A stretch of DNA of 64,000 bases. Source: Pseudomonas azerbaijanoccidentalis (lineage in GTDB: Bacteria > Pseudomonadota > Gammaproteobacteria > Pseudomonadales > Pseudomonadaceae). Of this stretch, positions 9,060-17,451 are shown piece by piece. The notes below the pieces were generated by a model, which searched no databases, had not been told where the DNA came from, and saw only the letters and a list, made by a program, of their open reading frames with translations. Where the stretch lies: positions 248,001 to 312,000 of the forward strand of contig NZ_JAHSTU010000003.1 of NCBI RefSeq assembly GCF_019145495.1. Direction: 5' to 3'. Position numbers and translations under genes: made by a program. Positions within the stretch are counted from its first letter, which is position 1. The number at the start of each line of letters is the position of its first letter.

Positions 9060-10025
9060 TCAGTCCGTGGTTTGTTGTGCAGCGACTTCGCGATCTTGTT
9101 TCTCACTCATACGACGGAAATACGTCGAGAGCAGCGCTCCGGAAATATTGTGCCAGACGCTGAACAACGCGCTCGGCACCGCCGCCAGCGGCGAGAAGTG
9201 CGCACTGGCCAGGGCGGCGCCCAAACCGGAGTTTTGCATGCCGACTTCCAGGGCCAGGGATTTTCGCTGAGCCAATGGCAGCTTGAATACGCGACCGGTG
9301 AAGTAACCCAGCAGGTAACCGAAACTGTTGTGCAGCATGACCACGGCCATGATCAGCAAGCCCGATTCGGCGATTTTCGCCTGGCTGGCGGCGACGACGG
9401 CCGTGACGATAATCACGATGCTCACCACCGAGACCAGTGGCAGCACGTCCACGGCATGACGCACCTTGTCGCCGAGCAGGCGCTGGGAAACCACGCCCAA
9501 CACGATCGGCAGCAGCACCACTTGCAGGATCGACCAGAACAACTCCATGAACGACACCGGCAACCACGCCGAAGCCAGCAGCCAGATAAGCGCCGGGGTC
9601 AGCAGCGGGGCGAGGAGGGTGGTGACGGCCGCGATGGCCACCGAGAGTGCCAGATCGCCACGGGCCAGCCAGGTCATCACGTTCGACGACGTGCCGCTCG
9701 GGCAGCAGCCCACCAGAATCACACCGACGGCGATTTCCGGCGGCAAATGGAATGCCTGGCACAGCAACCACGCCACCCCAGGCATGATCACGAAATGCGC
9801 AACCACGCCCAATGCCACGCGCCACGGGTGGCGGGCGACTTCGGCGAAGTCTTCGAGTTTGAGCGTAAGGCCCATGCCGAACATCACCAGCCCCAGCAAC
9901 GGCACGATGGCGCCCTTGAGGCCGATGAACCATGCCGGTTGCAGGAACGCCACGACCGCGAAAATCAGTACCCAGTAAGCGAAGGTGTTGCCGACAAAAC
10001 GACTTAATGCAGCCAGTGCGCGCAT
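9060..10025 (-). CDS. bile acid:sodium symporter-family (BASS) transporter
   Basis: 321 residues, hydrophobic throughout, with the BASS signatures GLVMFGMGLTLKLEDF in the N-terminal half and GCCPSGTSSNVMTWLARGD, the sodium-site crossing region. Members co-transport organic anions (pantoate, keto acids, sulfated compounds) with Na+. The ATG at 10025 has AAGGATC upstream; an upstream ATG at 10067 has no ribosome site. Same strand as sugE, but the riboswitch between them makes sugE a separate unit. Substrate not predictable. Confidence 0.88.
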   Translation of the reverse strand: MRALAALSRFVGNTFAYWVLIFAVVAFLQPAWFIGLKGAIVPLLGLVMFGMGLTLKLEDFAEVARHPWRVALGVVAHFVIMPGVAWLLCQAFHLPPEIAVGVILVGCCPSGTSSNVMTWLARGDLALSVAIAAVTTLLAPLLTPALIWLLASAWLPVSFMELFWSILQVVLLPIVLGVVSQRLLGDKVRHAVDVLPLVSVVSIVIIVTAVVAASQAKIAESGLLIMAVVMLHNSFGYLLGYFTGRVFKLPLAQRKSLALEVGMQNSGLGAALASAHFSPLAAVPSALFSVWHNISGALLSTYFRRMSEKQDREVAAQQTTD

Positions 10026-10080
10026 GGCTTGATCCTTATTATGTGAAAGCGTTAGGGAGCTAAGCATACGCTGCTGGCAA

Positions 10081-10157
10081 AAAAAGATCGCAGCCTACGG
10101 CAGTTCCTACAGGAAAACGCATCCGATGTAGGAGTTGCCGCAGGCTGCGATCTTTTA
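10081..10157. repeat. REP-type pair, 'GATCGCAGCC' family
   Basis: AAGATCGCAGCCTACGGCAG at the left and GGAGTTGCCGCAGGCTGCGA at the right form an inverted pair around about 18 bases. First of six copies of this family in the window. Confidence 0.88.
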
Positions 10158-10184
10158 AAGGCGTCGACTATCCGGGAAAAGAAA

Positions 10185-11105
10185 TCAGATCCCCTGCGGA
10201 GTCTCTTCGCCACCCAGCGCTTCAACCAGCGCCGGCAGGAAATCGCCGAAGGTCAGCATCATCAGGGTGAAGCTGGCATCCAGTTGGCCGAGGGCTTCGT
10301 CGCCGCCGTCCTGTTCGGCCTGGTCTTGCAGCAGGTCTTCAAACTTCAGGCGCTTGACCACCATTTTGTCGTCGAGCACGAAGGACAGCTTGTCCTGCCA
10401 GGCCAGCGACAATTGAGTGACCACTTTGCCGGTGCTCAGGTGCAGTTGGATCTCTTCGCTGGTCAGGTCCTGGCGCTTGCAACGCACAATGCCGCCGTCT
10501 TCGTGGGTATCGCGCAGTTCGCACTCGTCCAGTACGAAGAAATCGTCGGCAGCTTTTTGCGTAGTGACCCATTCGGTCATGGTCGCCGTCGGGGACATCT
10601 TCACGGTCAGCGGGCGCACCGGCAGAGTGCCGATCACTTCGCGCAGGGTCGACAGCAAGTCTTCGGCGCGTTTCGGGCTGGCCGAGTTGACCAGGATCAG
10701 GCCTTGTTTCGGTGCGATGGCGGCGAATGTCGACGAGCGACGAATAAAAGCACGCGGCAGGAACGCCTGGATGATTTCATCCTTGATCTGGTCGCGTTCC
10801 TTCTTATAGACCTTGCGCATTTGCTCGGCTTCGATCTCTTCGACCTTTTCCTTCACCGCGTCACGCACGACGCTGCCTGGCAGGATGCGTTCTTCCTTGC
10901 GCGCGCTGATCAGCAGGAAATCACCGCTGACATGTACCAGCGGCGCATCTTCGCCCTTGCCGAACGGTGCGACGAAACCGTAGGTGGTCAACTCCTGGCT
11001 TGCACATGGGCGCGCCAGTTTGGTGGCCAGTGCAGTTTCCAACGCCTCGGCATCAACAGGCAGATCTTGGGTCAGGCGATAGATAAGCAGGTTTTTGAAC
11101 CACAT
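10185..11105 (-). CDS. rdgC: recombination-associated protein RdgC
   Basis: 306 residues, normal RdgC length, opening [18 protein letters not shown] as in the family. RdgC forms a ring-shaped dimer on DNA and limits RecA filament activity. Start ATG 11105 has GGAGAG nine bases upstream; the earlier in-frame codon at 11129 would bury that site. It is flanked by a REP pair and the tRNA promoter, so it is probably a single-gene unit. Confidence 0.96.
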   Translation of the reverse strand: MWFKNLLIYRLTQDLPVDAEALETALATKLARPCASQELTTYGFVAPFGKGEDAPLVHVSGDFLLISARKEERILPGSVVRDAVKEKVEEIEAEQMRKVYKKERDQIKDEIIQAFLPRAFIRRSSTFAAIAPKQGLILVNSASPKRAEDLLSTLREVIGTLPVRPLTVKMSPTATMTEWVTTQKAADDFFVLDECELRDTHEDGGIVRCKRQDLTSEEIQLHLSTGKVVTQLSLAWQDKLSFVLDDKMVVKRLKFEDLLQDQAEQDGGDEALGQLDASFTLMMLTFGDFLPALVEALGGEETPQGI

Positions 11106-11215
11106 GGGGTGAGTCTCTCCTTTATACAAAGGGGGGCATTATTGACTTCGCCGTGCCATAGGCCAACCTTTCTCTAAGCCTTTGGAAGGCCTCGGAAAAT
11201 TATTTTAAAAAGTGC

Positions 11216-11244
11216 TTGCCAGAGGTAGGGGTGCTCCGTAGAAT
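11216..11244 (+). promoter_or_regulatory. sigma-70 promoter of the first tRNA pair
   Basis: TTGCCA (11216-11221), a 17-base spacer and TAGAAT (11239-11244), followed by a GC-rich discriminator, place transcription start near 11251, 14 bases before tRNA-Val. Confidence 0.75.
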
Positions 11245-11264
11245 GCGCGCCACACCGAAGCGAA

Positions 11265-11340
11265 GGGTGATTAGCTCAGCTGGGAGAGCGTCTGCCTTAC
11301 AAGCAGAATGTCGGCGGTTCGATCCCGTCATCACCCACCA
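11265..11340 (+). tRNA. tRNA-Val (anticodon TAC), copy 1
   Basis: 76 bases with encoded CCA. GGGTGAT pairs with ATCACCC in the acceptor stem; the anticodon stem TCTGC/GCAGA holds loop CTTACAA; the T loop is GGTTCGATCC. Confidence 0.97.
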
Positions 11341-11359
11341 TTCGTTTTCAGTGTTACGC

Positions 11360-11436
11360 GCAGCGGTAGTTCAGTCGGTTAGAATACCGGCCTGTCACGC
11401 CGGGGGTCGCGGGTTCGAGTCCCGTCCGCTGCGCCA
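11360..11436 (+). tRNA. tRNA-Asp (anticodon GTC), copy 1
   Basis: 77 bases with encoded CCA. Acceptor GCAGCGG pairs with CCGCTGC; anticodon stem CCGGC/GCCGG holds loop CTGTCAC. Only 19 bases after tRNA-Val, so the two are co-transcribed. Confidence 0.97.
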
Positions 11437-11480
11437 TATTCGGTAACCTGGAACACTGAACGCCAGGTCACCACGGAAAA

Positions 11481-11502
11481 ACCCGCTAAGGCGGGTTTTT
11501 TT
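11481..11502 (+). terminator. intrinsic terminator of the first tRNA pair
   Basis: ACCCGC-TAAG-GCGGGT followed by a run of T, after a processing-type inverted repeat (ACCTGG...CCAGGT) downstream of tRNA-Asp. Confidence 0.9.
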
Positions 11503-11596
11503 ATGAAAGAAGTTCCTGCAGGTTGCATCGTTTCACCGGTTTTTAGATTTATTTGAAAAAACTTCAATTAAATCAACACTTTATAAAAACCTGTGG

Positions 11597-11602
11597 CATA
11601 AT
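11597..11602 (+). promoter_or_regulatory. -10 box of the second tRNA pair
   Basis: CATAAT followed by a GC-rich discriminator 22 bases before tRNA-Val copy 2. The -35 is weak (TCAACA, 18 bases upstream). The AT-rich sequence before it differs from the promoter of copy 1. Confidence 0.55.
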
Positions 11603-11623
11603 GTGCCCCGCAACGAAGGTAAA

Positions 11624-11699
11624 GGGTGATTAGCTCAGCTGGGAGAGCGTCTGCCTTACAAGCAGAATGTCGGCGGTTCGATCCCGTCATCACCCACCA
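11624..11699 (+). tRNA. tRNA-Val (anticodon TAC), copy 2
   Basis: Same sequence as copy 1 including CCA; all stems intact. Confidence 0.97.
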
Positions 11700-11714
11700 C
11701 TTTCAACGCTACGC

Positions 11715-11791
11715 GCAGCGGTAGTTCAGTCGGTTAGAATACCGGCCTGTCACGCCGGGGGTCGCGGGTTCGAGTCCCGTCCGCTGCGCCA
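11715..11791 (+). tRNA. tRNA-Asp (anticodon GTC), copy 2
   Basis: Same sequence as copy 1 including CCA; 15-base spacer from tRNA-Val copy 2. Confidence 0.97.
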
Positions 11792-11836
11792 TATTCGGTA
11801 ACCTGGAACGCTGAACGCCAGGTCACCACACAGAAA

Positions 11837-11858
11837 GCCCGCTTAATGCGGGCTTTTT
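11837..11858 (+). terminator. intrinsic terminator of the second tRNA pair
   Basis: GCCCGC-TTAAT-GCGGGC followed by TTTTT. Confidence 0.9.
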
Positions 11859-11922
11859 GCTGTCTGGCGTTTTGCTCAGAGTCACCTCGAACATACGTTG
11901 TCGCAGCAGGCGAAGCCGGCTG

Positions 11923-13092
11923 CTACGTTCCTGTATTACGTGCATGGCGGTAGTCGCTGATCGCCTCGTAAACGGCTTTGCGCAAGCGATTGATACCGCC
12001 GATCGGCCGATGCGCCTCCAGACCAAACCACGGGTTGAACGACAGGTTGTCGCATTGCAGATTCTGCGCCGGCGTATCGAAATCCTGCGGCGGCAAGGTC
12101 ATCCGCGCCACCGTCTCGAAGGGTGAGTCCTGTTCGCGCCATTCGATACTGGTGTCCTCGATCGGCATGTACTTGTTCGCATCCTGGCGCTGGATCTGCA
12201 GGGCAAAACACGCCGGCACCCGGTCCGTGGACAATTGCTGACTCAACGCATTGCGCAGAAAGTTCGGCAGATCCCGATTTTGCTTGGGCAAAGCGTAGGC
12301 CGGGCAATTATCCGGATCCGGCATCACCCGAAACTTCGCGTTAGCCTCGCCGAATTTGTACGGCGACACAGAGAAGTAAGTGGTTTGCGTCGGGCTCTCT
12401 GGCGGCGGGGACAGCGTCGCCAGCGCAATAAACAGATGGCGGATCTGCCAGGTTCGCGGGTCCCAGTCCGGAAAGAACGCCATGATTTTTTGGCCATTGG
12501 CCTGCGCGGCGACATTCTGCCGATACTCGGCAACATCGCTGACAAAGAAATTCGGGTGGCTGAACATCACAAAATCCTGTTCGTGTTGCCCCTGACGGTC
12601 TGCAAGCAACGGCGCCCCCGCCACATCGAGCAATTTGATCGCCATGCCTCGGGCGTCGCGCATGCTGTCGAATTGGGGATAGGCATTACCGTTGGACAGA
12701 CGCACCGTGGCCTGCCAAACCTTGCCCGGTTCACTGAACACACCCTGGCGCAGTTCCTGCGCCAATTGCGGCAGCACCTGTACTTGGGCTTTTACGCAGC
12801 CGTGGGCCTTGGCGTGGGCATCGCGCAGGTAACGGGTGCTTTCACGGTGTTGATCGACAATGCGCACAGCTGTCTGGATCACGTCCTGGGTCATGGCTGA
12901 TTCGCCATCGGGAATCTGTTCCAGCGCAGACACCGGTCCGCGATGCTGCCAGGCGAACCATGCGGCAGCCAATGCCCAGATGAGCAGGCCCGCACCGAGC
13001 ACAATCAGCAGGGTTTTACCGAGCAGCCGACCCAGTCGCAACCACAGTCGGGCGGCCAAGGGCAGATCCTTTTTGAAGGTGGTCATGATCAT
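11923..13092 (-). CDS. membrane-anchored catalase-family haem protein
   Basis: 389 residues, shorter than a classical catalase (about 480 or more). One hydrophobic segment at residues about 27-50 should anchor it to the inner membrane with the body in the periplasm. A catalase-like distal site is visible in DAHAKAHGCVKAQVQV and the proximal haem tyrosine in NRLRKAVYEAI near the C-terminus, as in the SrpA-type small catalase/peroxidase group. Its start ATGATC overlaps the TGA of the preceding cytochrome gene by four bases, so the two are translationally coupled. It probably acts on peroxides or lipid hydroperoxides with the cytochrome as electron partner; this is inference. Confidence 0.85.
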   Translation of the reverse strand: MIMTTFKKDLPLAARLWLRLGRLLGKTLLIVLGAGLLIWALAAAWFAWQHRGPVSALEQIPDGESAMTQDVIQTAVRIVDQHRESTRYLRDAHAKAHGCVKAQVQVLPQLAQELRQGVFSEPGKVWQATVRLSNGNAYPQFDSMRDARGMAIKLLDVAGAPLLADRQGQHEQDFVMFSHPNFFVSDVAEYRQNVAAQANGQKIMAFFPDWDPRTWQIRHLFIALATLSPPPESPTQTTYFSVSPYKFGEANAKFRVMPDPDNCPAYALPKQNRDLPNFLRNALSQQLSTDRVPACFALQIQRQDANKYMPIEDTSIEWREQDSPFETVARMTLPPQDFDTPAQNLQCDNLSFNPWFGLEAHRPIGGINRLRKAVYEAISDYRHARNTGT

Positions 13093-14897
13093 GGCAGTTG
13101 CGCCTCCAGCGGGCCGCCCAATACTTTCAAATACTCCAACAGCGCCCAGCGTTCTTCGGGCAGCAAGAGCCGGCCGATAACGCCTCTGCCACGCTCTCCG
13201 GCGCGGAATTCATGGCCACTGTTGTGGTTGCCGGTGATGCGGGTATCGAACAGGAATCCGTTGGTGAACGCTTCGGTGCGATAGCCCAAATGCCGTGGGT
13301 CGTACTCGAAAGTGCCTTTATAGAAGGTGGTGGCGCGTTCATCTTGAGGCGACAACAACTGATATAGGCTTGGTACCGAGCCGTTGTGCAGAAAGGGCGC
13401 TGTGGCCCACACCCCGGCGAGTGGCCGGGCCTTGTAGGCAACTTTCTCGCGCACGCCGATGGGCAGGCCGAAACCATCGAGCCGAGGCTTTTCCTGCGGG
13501 GTGACATTGGCCTCACGATAGGCGCGCTGTTCGACGAAAGCCGTTACATAGGCCAGGCCTTTGGCCACTGACAGCTGACTGAGGTCCAGCGGTTCAGTGG
13601 GCGTGGGGTGCAACTTCACGTCCATTTGATCGAGCTCCGCTAGATTCCATTGCAGCGCGGTCAGGTCAAACCGGTGATTGGCGATGTTGTTGGCTGCGCC
13701 CGGATCGGTGCCGATGTCACTCACGGGCAGCATGTGCAGGTGTTGCACCCAGCGCTCACCTTCCTGAGTCTTGCGCGGGACGTGGCAGCCAGCGCAGTTT
13801 TCGGCAAACAGCGTGCGGCCCTTGGCTGCCAGTGTTTTATCGACAACGCCCAACAACGCTTCCGGCCAGGCGGGAGGTTTCAGGCGCTGCAGGGTTTCTT
13901 CGATCGCATGCAGATCGCGCACGCGAACGCTGGAGGCATAGCGCGCGTCGCCTTGCAGCGGCTGGCCGTTGGCATCGAAGAAGTTCAAGGTGGCGCCAAC
14001 GCCCAATGCTTCGCCGATATTGCGCGCCATCGGCTGTTGCGCGGAGCCGTTCCATTGCACCCAGTCGAAGGTCCACATGTCCCAAAGCTGTGGATAATCC
14101 ACGGGGGCGTTGGCGATGCGATAGTTGACCGGCGAAATGGCGTCGCCGAACGTCGCATTGGCAATTCTTCCAAAGGCATCGGTGCGGCCAGGGCCTTCCT
14201 CGGTGGGGTATAGGCCGCGATGGGTATCGTTCCAGGCAACTTTGATGAAAGTGTTCAGTGACTTTTTGAAGTCCGCACGCAGCTGTTTATGCGCCGCATC
14301 ATAGTTTTCGCCCAGTACCTGACGGGCGAAACGTTCGAACTTCCAAGGGTTGTAGTACGTAGACGTCAGGCTGGCGACCAATGCCTGTCCGAAACTGCCG
14401 CCGCGCAGGGTAGGAACGCTGGAAGGCATAACATGCTGCGCCGAGCCGCCATCGATGCGCACCGACTGGCCGTTGAAGCGCAGTTCACCGGTGTGGCAAG
14501 CGGCGCAAGTTATGTCCAGATATTGCTCCGGGCTCCCGGGGTTCCGGTGCCGGGCGAAGCCTACGGGCAAGTTGCCGGGATTGTTCGGCGTGGCTTTTTG
14601 CTGGGGATCAATCAAAAAACCGAAGCGAGCGAGGTACTCGGGGGAGGCGAAACGCTGTTGCGAGAACGGCAGCTCCAAGGCCTGAAACCACTCGTAGCGC
14701 AGGCCTTTGACCTGTGTGCCTTGAGGCGTGAAGTAATAGGTTTGTCGCTCTTCTTCCGTCCACTGGTTCAGGTAATGCACCTGCTGCGCAGGCGTATAGA
14801 AGGGGAGTTTCGGGTTGGCGACGTAGTACAGGAGCACGCTCAGGCCAGCCGCCAACAGAACAATGACCACAACCAGCAAGCGGTAGAGTAGGCGCAA
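13089..14897 (-). CDS. membrane-anchored di-haem cytochrome c
   Basis: 602 residues with an N-terminal membrane segment (about 4-25) and two c-type haem sites, CAACH near residue 131 and CAGCH near 370. The spacing and the C-terminal KARPLAGVWATAPFLHNGS segment resemble di-haem cytochrome c peroxidase/MauG relatives. The start is TTG at 14897 with AAGGACG eight bases upstream. It is the first gene of a two-gene unit with the catalase-like protein, and the pair probably makes a periplasmic redox couple. Confidence 0.85.
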   Translation of the reverse strand: MRLLYRLLVVVIVLLAAGLSVLLYYVANPKLPFYTPAQQVHYLNQWTEEERQTYYFTPQGTQVKGLRYEWFQALELPFSQQRFASPEYLARFGFLIDPQQKATPNNPGNLPVGFARHRNPGSPEQYLDITCAACHTGELRFNGQSVRIDGGSAQHVMPSSVPTLRGGSFGQALVASLTSTYYNPWKFERFARQVLGENYDAAHKQLRADFKKSLNTFIKVAWNDTHRGLYPTEEGPGRTDAFGRIANATFGDAISPVNYRIANAPVDYPQLWDMWTFDWVQWNGSAQQPMARNIGEALGVGATLNFFDANGQPLQGDARYASSVRVRDLHAIEETLQRLKPPAWPEALLGVVDKTLAAKGRTLFAENCAGCHVPRKTQEGERWVQHLHMLPVSDIGTDPGAANNIANHRFDLTALQWNLAELDQMDVKLHPTPTEPLDLSQLSVAKGLAYVTAFVEQRAYREANVTPQEKPRLDGFGLPIGVREKVAYKARPLAGVWATAPFLHNGSVPSLYQLLSPQDERATTFYKGTFEYDPRHLGYRTEAFTNGFLFDTRITGNHNSGHEFRAGERGRGVIGRLLLPEERWALLEYLKVLGGPLEAQLP

Positions 14898-15164
14898 GAT
14901 GAACGTCCTTGTCGATTTATTCCTCCGTTATGCCTGAGTGGCCAATTAGCGGCAAGAGGCCATTACGCCAGATGTCGTGAGGGCAAAACTGCCTCCTTCA
15001 GATCAATCTGACAGAAGTTTCATCATCCTCATCTGCAAATGCGTTTAAACACCTGAACTTATCGGAAAACTCTGGCTCTCATGCCGGTAGCCATTGGTCG
15101 TGGCGGCCTGATAAGCTCGCGGCTTTACTCGATTGCCCTTTCGGCGCATGAACAAGGAAATAGC
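14898..15164. other. divergent intergenic region (cytochrome/FKBP)
   Basis: 267 bases between divergent genes, so it must hold promoters for both. No strong sigma-70 match or operator could be assigned by eye. Confidence 0.4.
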
Positions 15165-15878
15165 ATGAAACAGCATCGGTTGGCGGCGGCGGTTGCCCTG
15201 GTTAGCCTGGTACTTGCGGGTTGCGACTCGCAGACCAGCGTAGAGCTGAAAACCCCGGCGCAAAAAGCTTCCTACGGCATTGGCCTGAACATGGGCAAGA
15301 GCCTGGCTCAGGAAGGCATGGATGACCTGGATTCCAAAGCCGTAGCCCAGGGCATCGAAGATGCCGTCGGCAAAAAAGAACAGAAGCTCAAAGACGAAGA
15401 ATTGGTTGAAGCGTTCGCCGCACTGCAAAAGCGTGCCGAAGAACGTATGGCCAAGATGAGCGAAGAGTCGGCAGCTGCCGGCAAGAAGTTCCTCGAAGAA
15501 AACGCCAAGAAAGCTGGCGTAGTGACCACCGCTTCGGGCTTGCAGTACGAAGTGGAAAAGAAAGCCGATGGCGCTCAGCCTAAGCCGACTGATGTAGTGA
15601 CCGTTCACTACACCGGCAAGCTGACCAATGGCACCGTATTCGACAGCTCCGTCGAGCGCGGCAGCCCGATCGATCTGCCGGTCAGCGGTGTGATCCCGGG
15701 TTGGGTCGAAGGTCTGCAACTGATGCACGTTGGCGAGAAGTACAAGTTGTACATTCCTAGCGAACTGGCTTACGGCGCTCAGAGCCCAAGCCCGGCCATC
15801 CCAGCCAACTCGGTGCTGGTATTCGACCTGGAACTGCTGGCGATCAAAGATCCGGCAAAAGAAGGCGCAGCCAAGTAA
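15165..15878 (+). CDS. fklB: FKBP-type peptidyl-prolyl isomerase, lipoprotein
   Basis: 237 residues. A signal peptide ends in the lipobox LVLAGC, so the mature protein starts at Cys and is lipid-anchored. Residues about 30-120 form the helical dimerisation domain of Mip/FkpA/FklB proteins; residues about 130-230 are the FKBP domain with VTVHYTGKLTNGTVFDSS, GVIPGWVEGLQLM and IPSELAYG. It speeds proline isomerisation in exported proteins. ATG 15165 has AAGGAAA upstream. An intrinsic terminator follows. Confidence 0.95.
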   Translation: MKQHRLAAAVALVSLVLAGCDSQTSVELKTPAQKASYGIGLNMGKSLAQEGMDDLDSKAVAQGIEDAVGKKEQKLKDEELVEAFAALQKRAEERMAKMSEESAAAGKKFLEENAKKAGVVTTASGLQYEVEKKADGAQPKPTDVVTVHYTGKLTNGTVFDSSVERGSPIDLPVSGVIPGWVEGLQLMHVGEKYKLYIPSELAYGAQSPSPAIPANSVLVFDLELLAIKDPAKEGAAK

Positions 15879-15896
15879 TTCGGCGCCTGTTTCAAA

Positions 15897-15926
15897 AACA
15901 ACGCCTCGCTTATGCGGGGCGTTGTT
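15897..15926 (+). terminator. terminator after the FKBP gene
   Basis: AACAACGCCTCGC-TTAT-GCGGGGCGTTGTT, a 13-bp stem with one G-T pair; the following T tract is short. Confidence 0.7.
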
Positions 15927-16128
15927 GCATCTGGCATCTGGTGTGGGTAAACAAAGCGAACAGATGCTGTAGGCTGGAGTCATAGCCAATGTAGGACCGC
16001 TGCTAACCGCGCGGGACCTTCAAGTCAATGAAATATTGGGTTTTTTTCGATGAGTAAAAAACGCCCGATCTGAGCGCAGCCCTTGTATTTCGGGGCTCTC
16101 AGCCGTGAAAAGCAGGTCTGTTCACAAG
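15927..16128. other. non-coding stretch upstream of the DnaA-box palindrome
   Basis: About 200 bases with no credible reading frame. It contains small hairpins (GGCT/AGCC near 15972-15987; AGCCC/GGGCT near 16078-16097), a T7 run near 16041-16047 and an A6 run near 16055. A small RNA is possible, but no convincing promoter-terminator pair was seen. Confidence 0.35.
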
Positions 16129-16153
16129 GTTATCCACAATTTGTGTGGATAAC
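16129..16153. promoter_or_regulatory. inverted pair of consensus DnaA boxes
   Basis: GTTATCCACA (16129-16138) and TGTGGATAAC (16144-16153) are perfect inverted repeats around ATTTG. Each arm contains the consensus DnaA box TTATCCACA. The pair ends 18 bases before the DUF1232 start, so DnaA binding there would be expected to affect that gene. Confidence 0.8.
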
Positions 16154-16171
16154 ATTTGCGTGGGAGGAATG

Positions 16172-16624
16172 ATGAAAGCACCCTGGAGTTTCGCTCGTTT
16201 CTTGCCACTGGCCGGACGCTTGATTGCTCGTGGGCGTTTGCCGACCTTGTTGTTCGCGGTGGCCAGCAAAGGTGCCAGCCAAGGCAACCGGTTGGGCAAG
16301 CTCAAGGACGATTTACGCCTGTTGCAGGCACTTTGCCTGGCGTACTGGCGCGGCGAGTACCGAGCCATCAGTCCAAAAGCGTTGGTTTCGGTGGTGGCCG
16401 GCTTGATGTACTTCCTCAGCCCGGTGGATGCGATTCCGGATTTTCTGCCGCTGTTCGGCATGATCGACGACATCGCCGTACTCGCCTGGCTGATGAAAGT
16501 CCTCGACGATGAGCTCAATGCGTTCCGTGCCTGGCGCAAACGCCAAGTGCCGGAGAAGCTTGCAGTGGTCGAGCGTCTGCCTGATTCGCCGGAGCAACTT
16601 CACCTTCAGGGCCCTAAAAAATAG
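16172..16624 (+). CDS. DUF1232 (YkvA-type) small membrane-associated protein
   Basis: 150 residues. The centre (residues about 70-110) carries the DUF1232 signature YFLSPVDAIPDFLPLFGMIDD, a hydrophobic segment ending in conserved acidic residues. The function of the family is not established. Two ATGs follow each other (16169, 16172); GGAGG at 16163-16167 favours the second. The DnaA-box palindrome lies immediately upstream. Confidence 0.88.
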   Translation: MKAPWSFARFLPLAGRLIARGRLPTLLFAVASKGASQGNRLGKLKDDLRLLQALCLAYWRGEYRAISPKALVSVVAGLMYFLSPVDAIPDFLPLFGMIDDIAVLAWLMKVLDDELNAFRAWRKRQVPEKLAVVERLPDSPEQLHLQGPKK

Positions 16625-16741
16625 CGCCTCGATTCAGTCTCATCCTCAGATAGATACCCCCCGCGACCTTAGCCGCTGTTAGGATTACACTTCTAGGGAA
16701 AAGTGCCGACTCGCTAAGTGTTGTTGTCCTACGGGGTAGTC

Positions 16742-17083
16742 ATGGATATTCAGATAATTACACGCGAAGGCGAGCCCGAATACGCGGTTCTGCCATGGGC
16801 TCAGTATCAGGCTCTTCTGAAAGCGGCAGGCATCAATGAAGCACCGTCGCGTGCGGCCCCGGCGCCGTCAGCGACAACCCAGGACCCGATTCTTCCAGGT
16901 CTTGATCAACTACGCAGTTTGCGCGAAGGGAAGGGCATCGCCATCGAGGCGCTGGCCCGCACGGTAGGCATCAGCCCGTCTTATCTGGCCATGATCGAAA
17001 GTGGCGAGCGTCTGCCCGACGCCGCAATTCGCCGCAGTCTGGCCTGGGAGTTGACGGTGCCAGGGTGGAGGGATGAATCGTGA
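16742..17083 (+). CDS. XRE-family helix-turn-helix regulator
   Basis: 113 residues. The first 25 residues resemble the N-terminus of antitoxin-like regulators (YAVLPWAQYQALL); residues about 55-105 are a helix-turn-helix with LARTVGISPSYLAMIESGER. Start ATG 16742. The next gene starts inside its stop (GTGA, four-base overlap), so it leads a three-gene operon with the unknown 123-residue protein and the Sel1 protein. Its N-terminus raises the idea of a toxin-antitoxin arrangement, but no toxin is recognisable. Confidence 0.85.
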   Translation: MDIQIITREGEPEYAVLPWAQYQALLKAAGINEAPSRAAPAPSATTQDPILPGLDQLRSLREGKGIAIEALARTVGISPSYLAMIESGERLPDAAIRRSLAWELTVPGWRDES

Positions 17084-17451
17084 GCGTACGCATCAGTCGT
17101 CAACACTGGGACGGATTGCTGGGCGAACTGGATCAAGCGCGTCGTCAGCGTCACTTGCTGACTTATCGGGCATTGCTGGAGCGCTTGCAGTTGCCGACGC
17201 CCGCCATGCAAACCCTGACCGCGGCGCTTGAACACCTGGCCGCGCTGGACGCCAAGGCCGAGCAACCGTTGCGCAGTTCGCTGGTGATCAGCCAGGGTGC
17301 CAGTCGTTTGCCTCGCACTGGATTCTTTGAATGTGTCGAGCGGCTGGGGCGCTTTTCCGGGCCATCCGATGGCGTTGCTGCCGCGTCGTGGCACGCCTCG
17401 GAAGTGGTGCGCGTTTTCGAATACGAGTACCCGGAATCGGCGGAAGCCTGA
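17080..17451 (+). CDS. conserved protein of unknown function
   Basis: 123 residues, start GTG 17080 with GGAGG upstream and a four-base overlap with the regulator. Predicted helical N-terminal two thirds (LLGELDQARRQRHLLTYRAL, then an Ala/Leu-rich helix), then a segment SRLPRTGFFECVERLGRF and a C-terminus with ASWHASEVVRVFEYEY. I do not recognise the family. The operon position suggests it works with the XRE regulator or the Sel1 protein. Confidence 0.8.
   Translation: MSVRISRQHWDGLLGELDQARRQRHLLTYRALLERLQLPTPAMQTLTAALEHLAALDAKAEQPLRSSLVISQGASRLPRTGFFECVERLGRFSGPSDGVAAASWHASEVVRVFEYEYPESAEA

Larger units (their letters stand above)
11265..11830 (+). repeat. tandem duplication of the tRNA-Val/tRNA-Asp unit
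   Basis: The segment 11265-11475 recurs at 11624-11830. Both tRNAs and the tail through the CCTGGAAC...CCAGG repeat are identical or nearly so; the Val-Asp spacer, the promoters and the terminators differ. Each copy therefore has its own promoter and terminator. Confidence 0.92.

Noticed and set aside
9072..10007. A 311-codon frame opposite the BASS transporter gene
   Set aside because: His/Arg/Gln-rich antisense shadow with no family features; the minus strand encodes clear membrane segments.
15929..16128. A small RNA gene between the FKBP gene and the DnaA boxes
   Set aside because: T and A runs exist but no stem of useful strength sits in front of them, and no promoter could be assigned.
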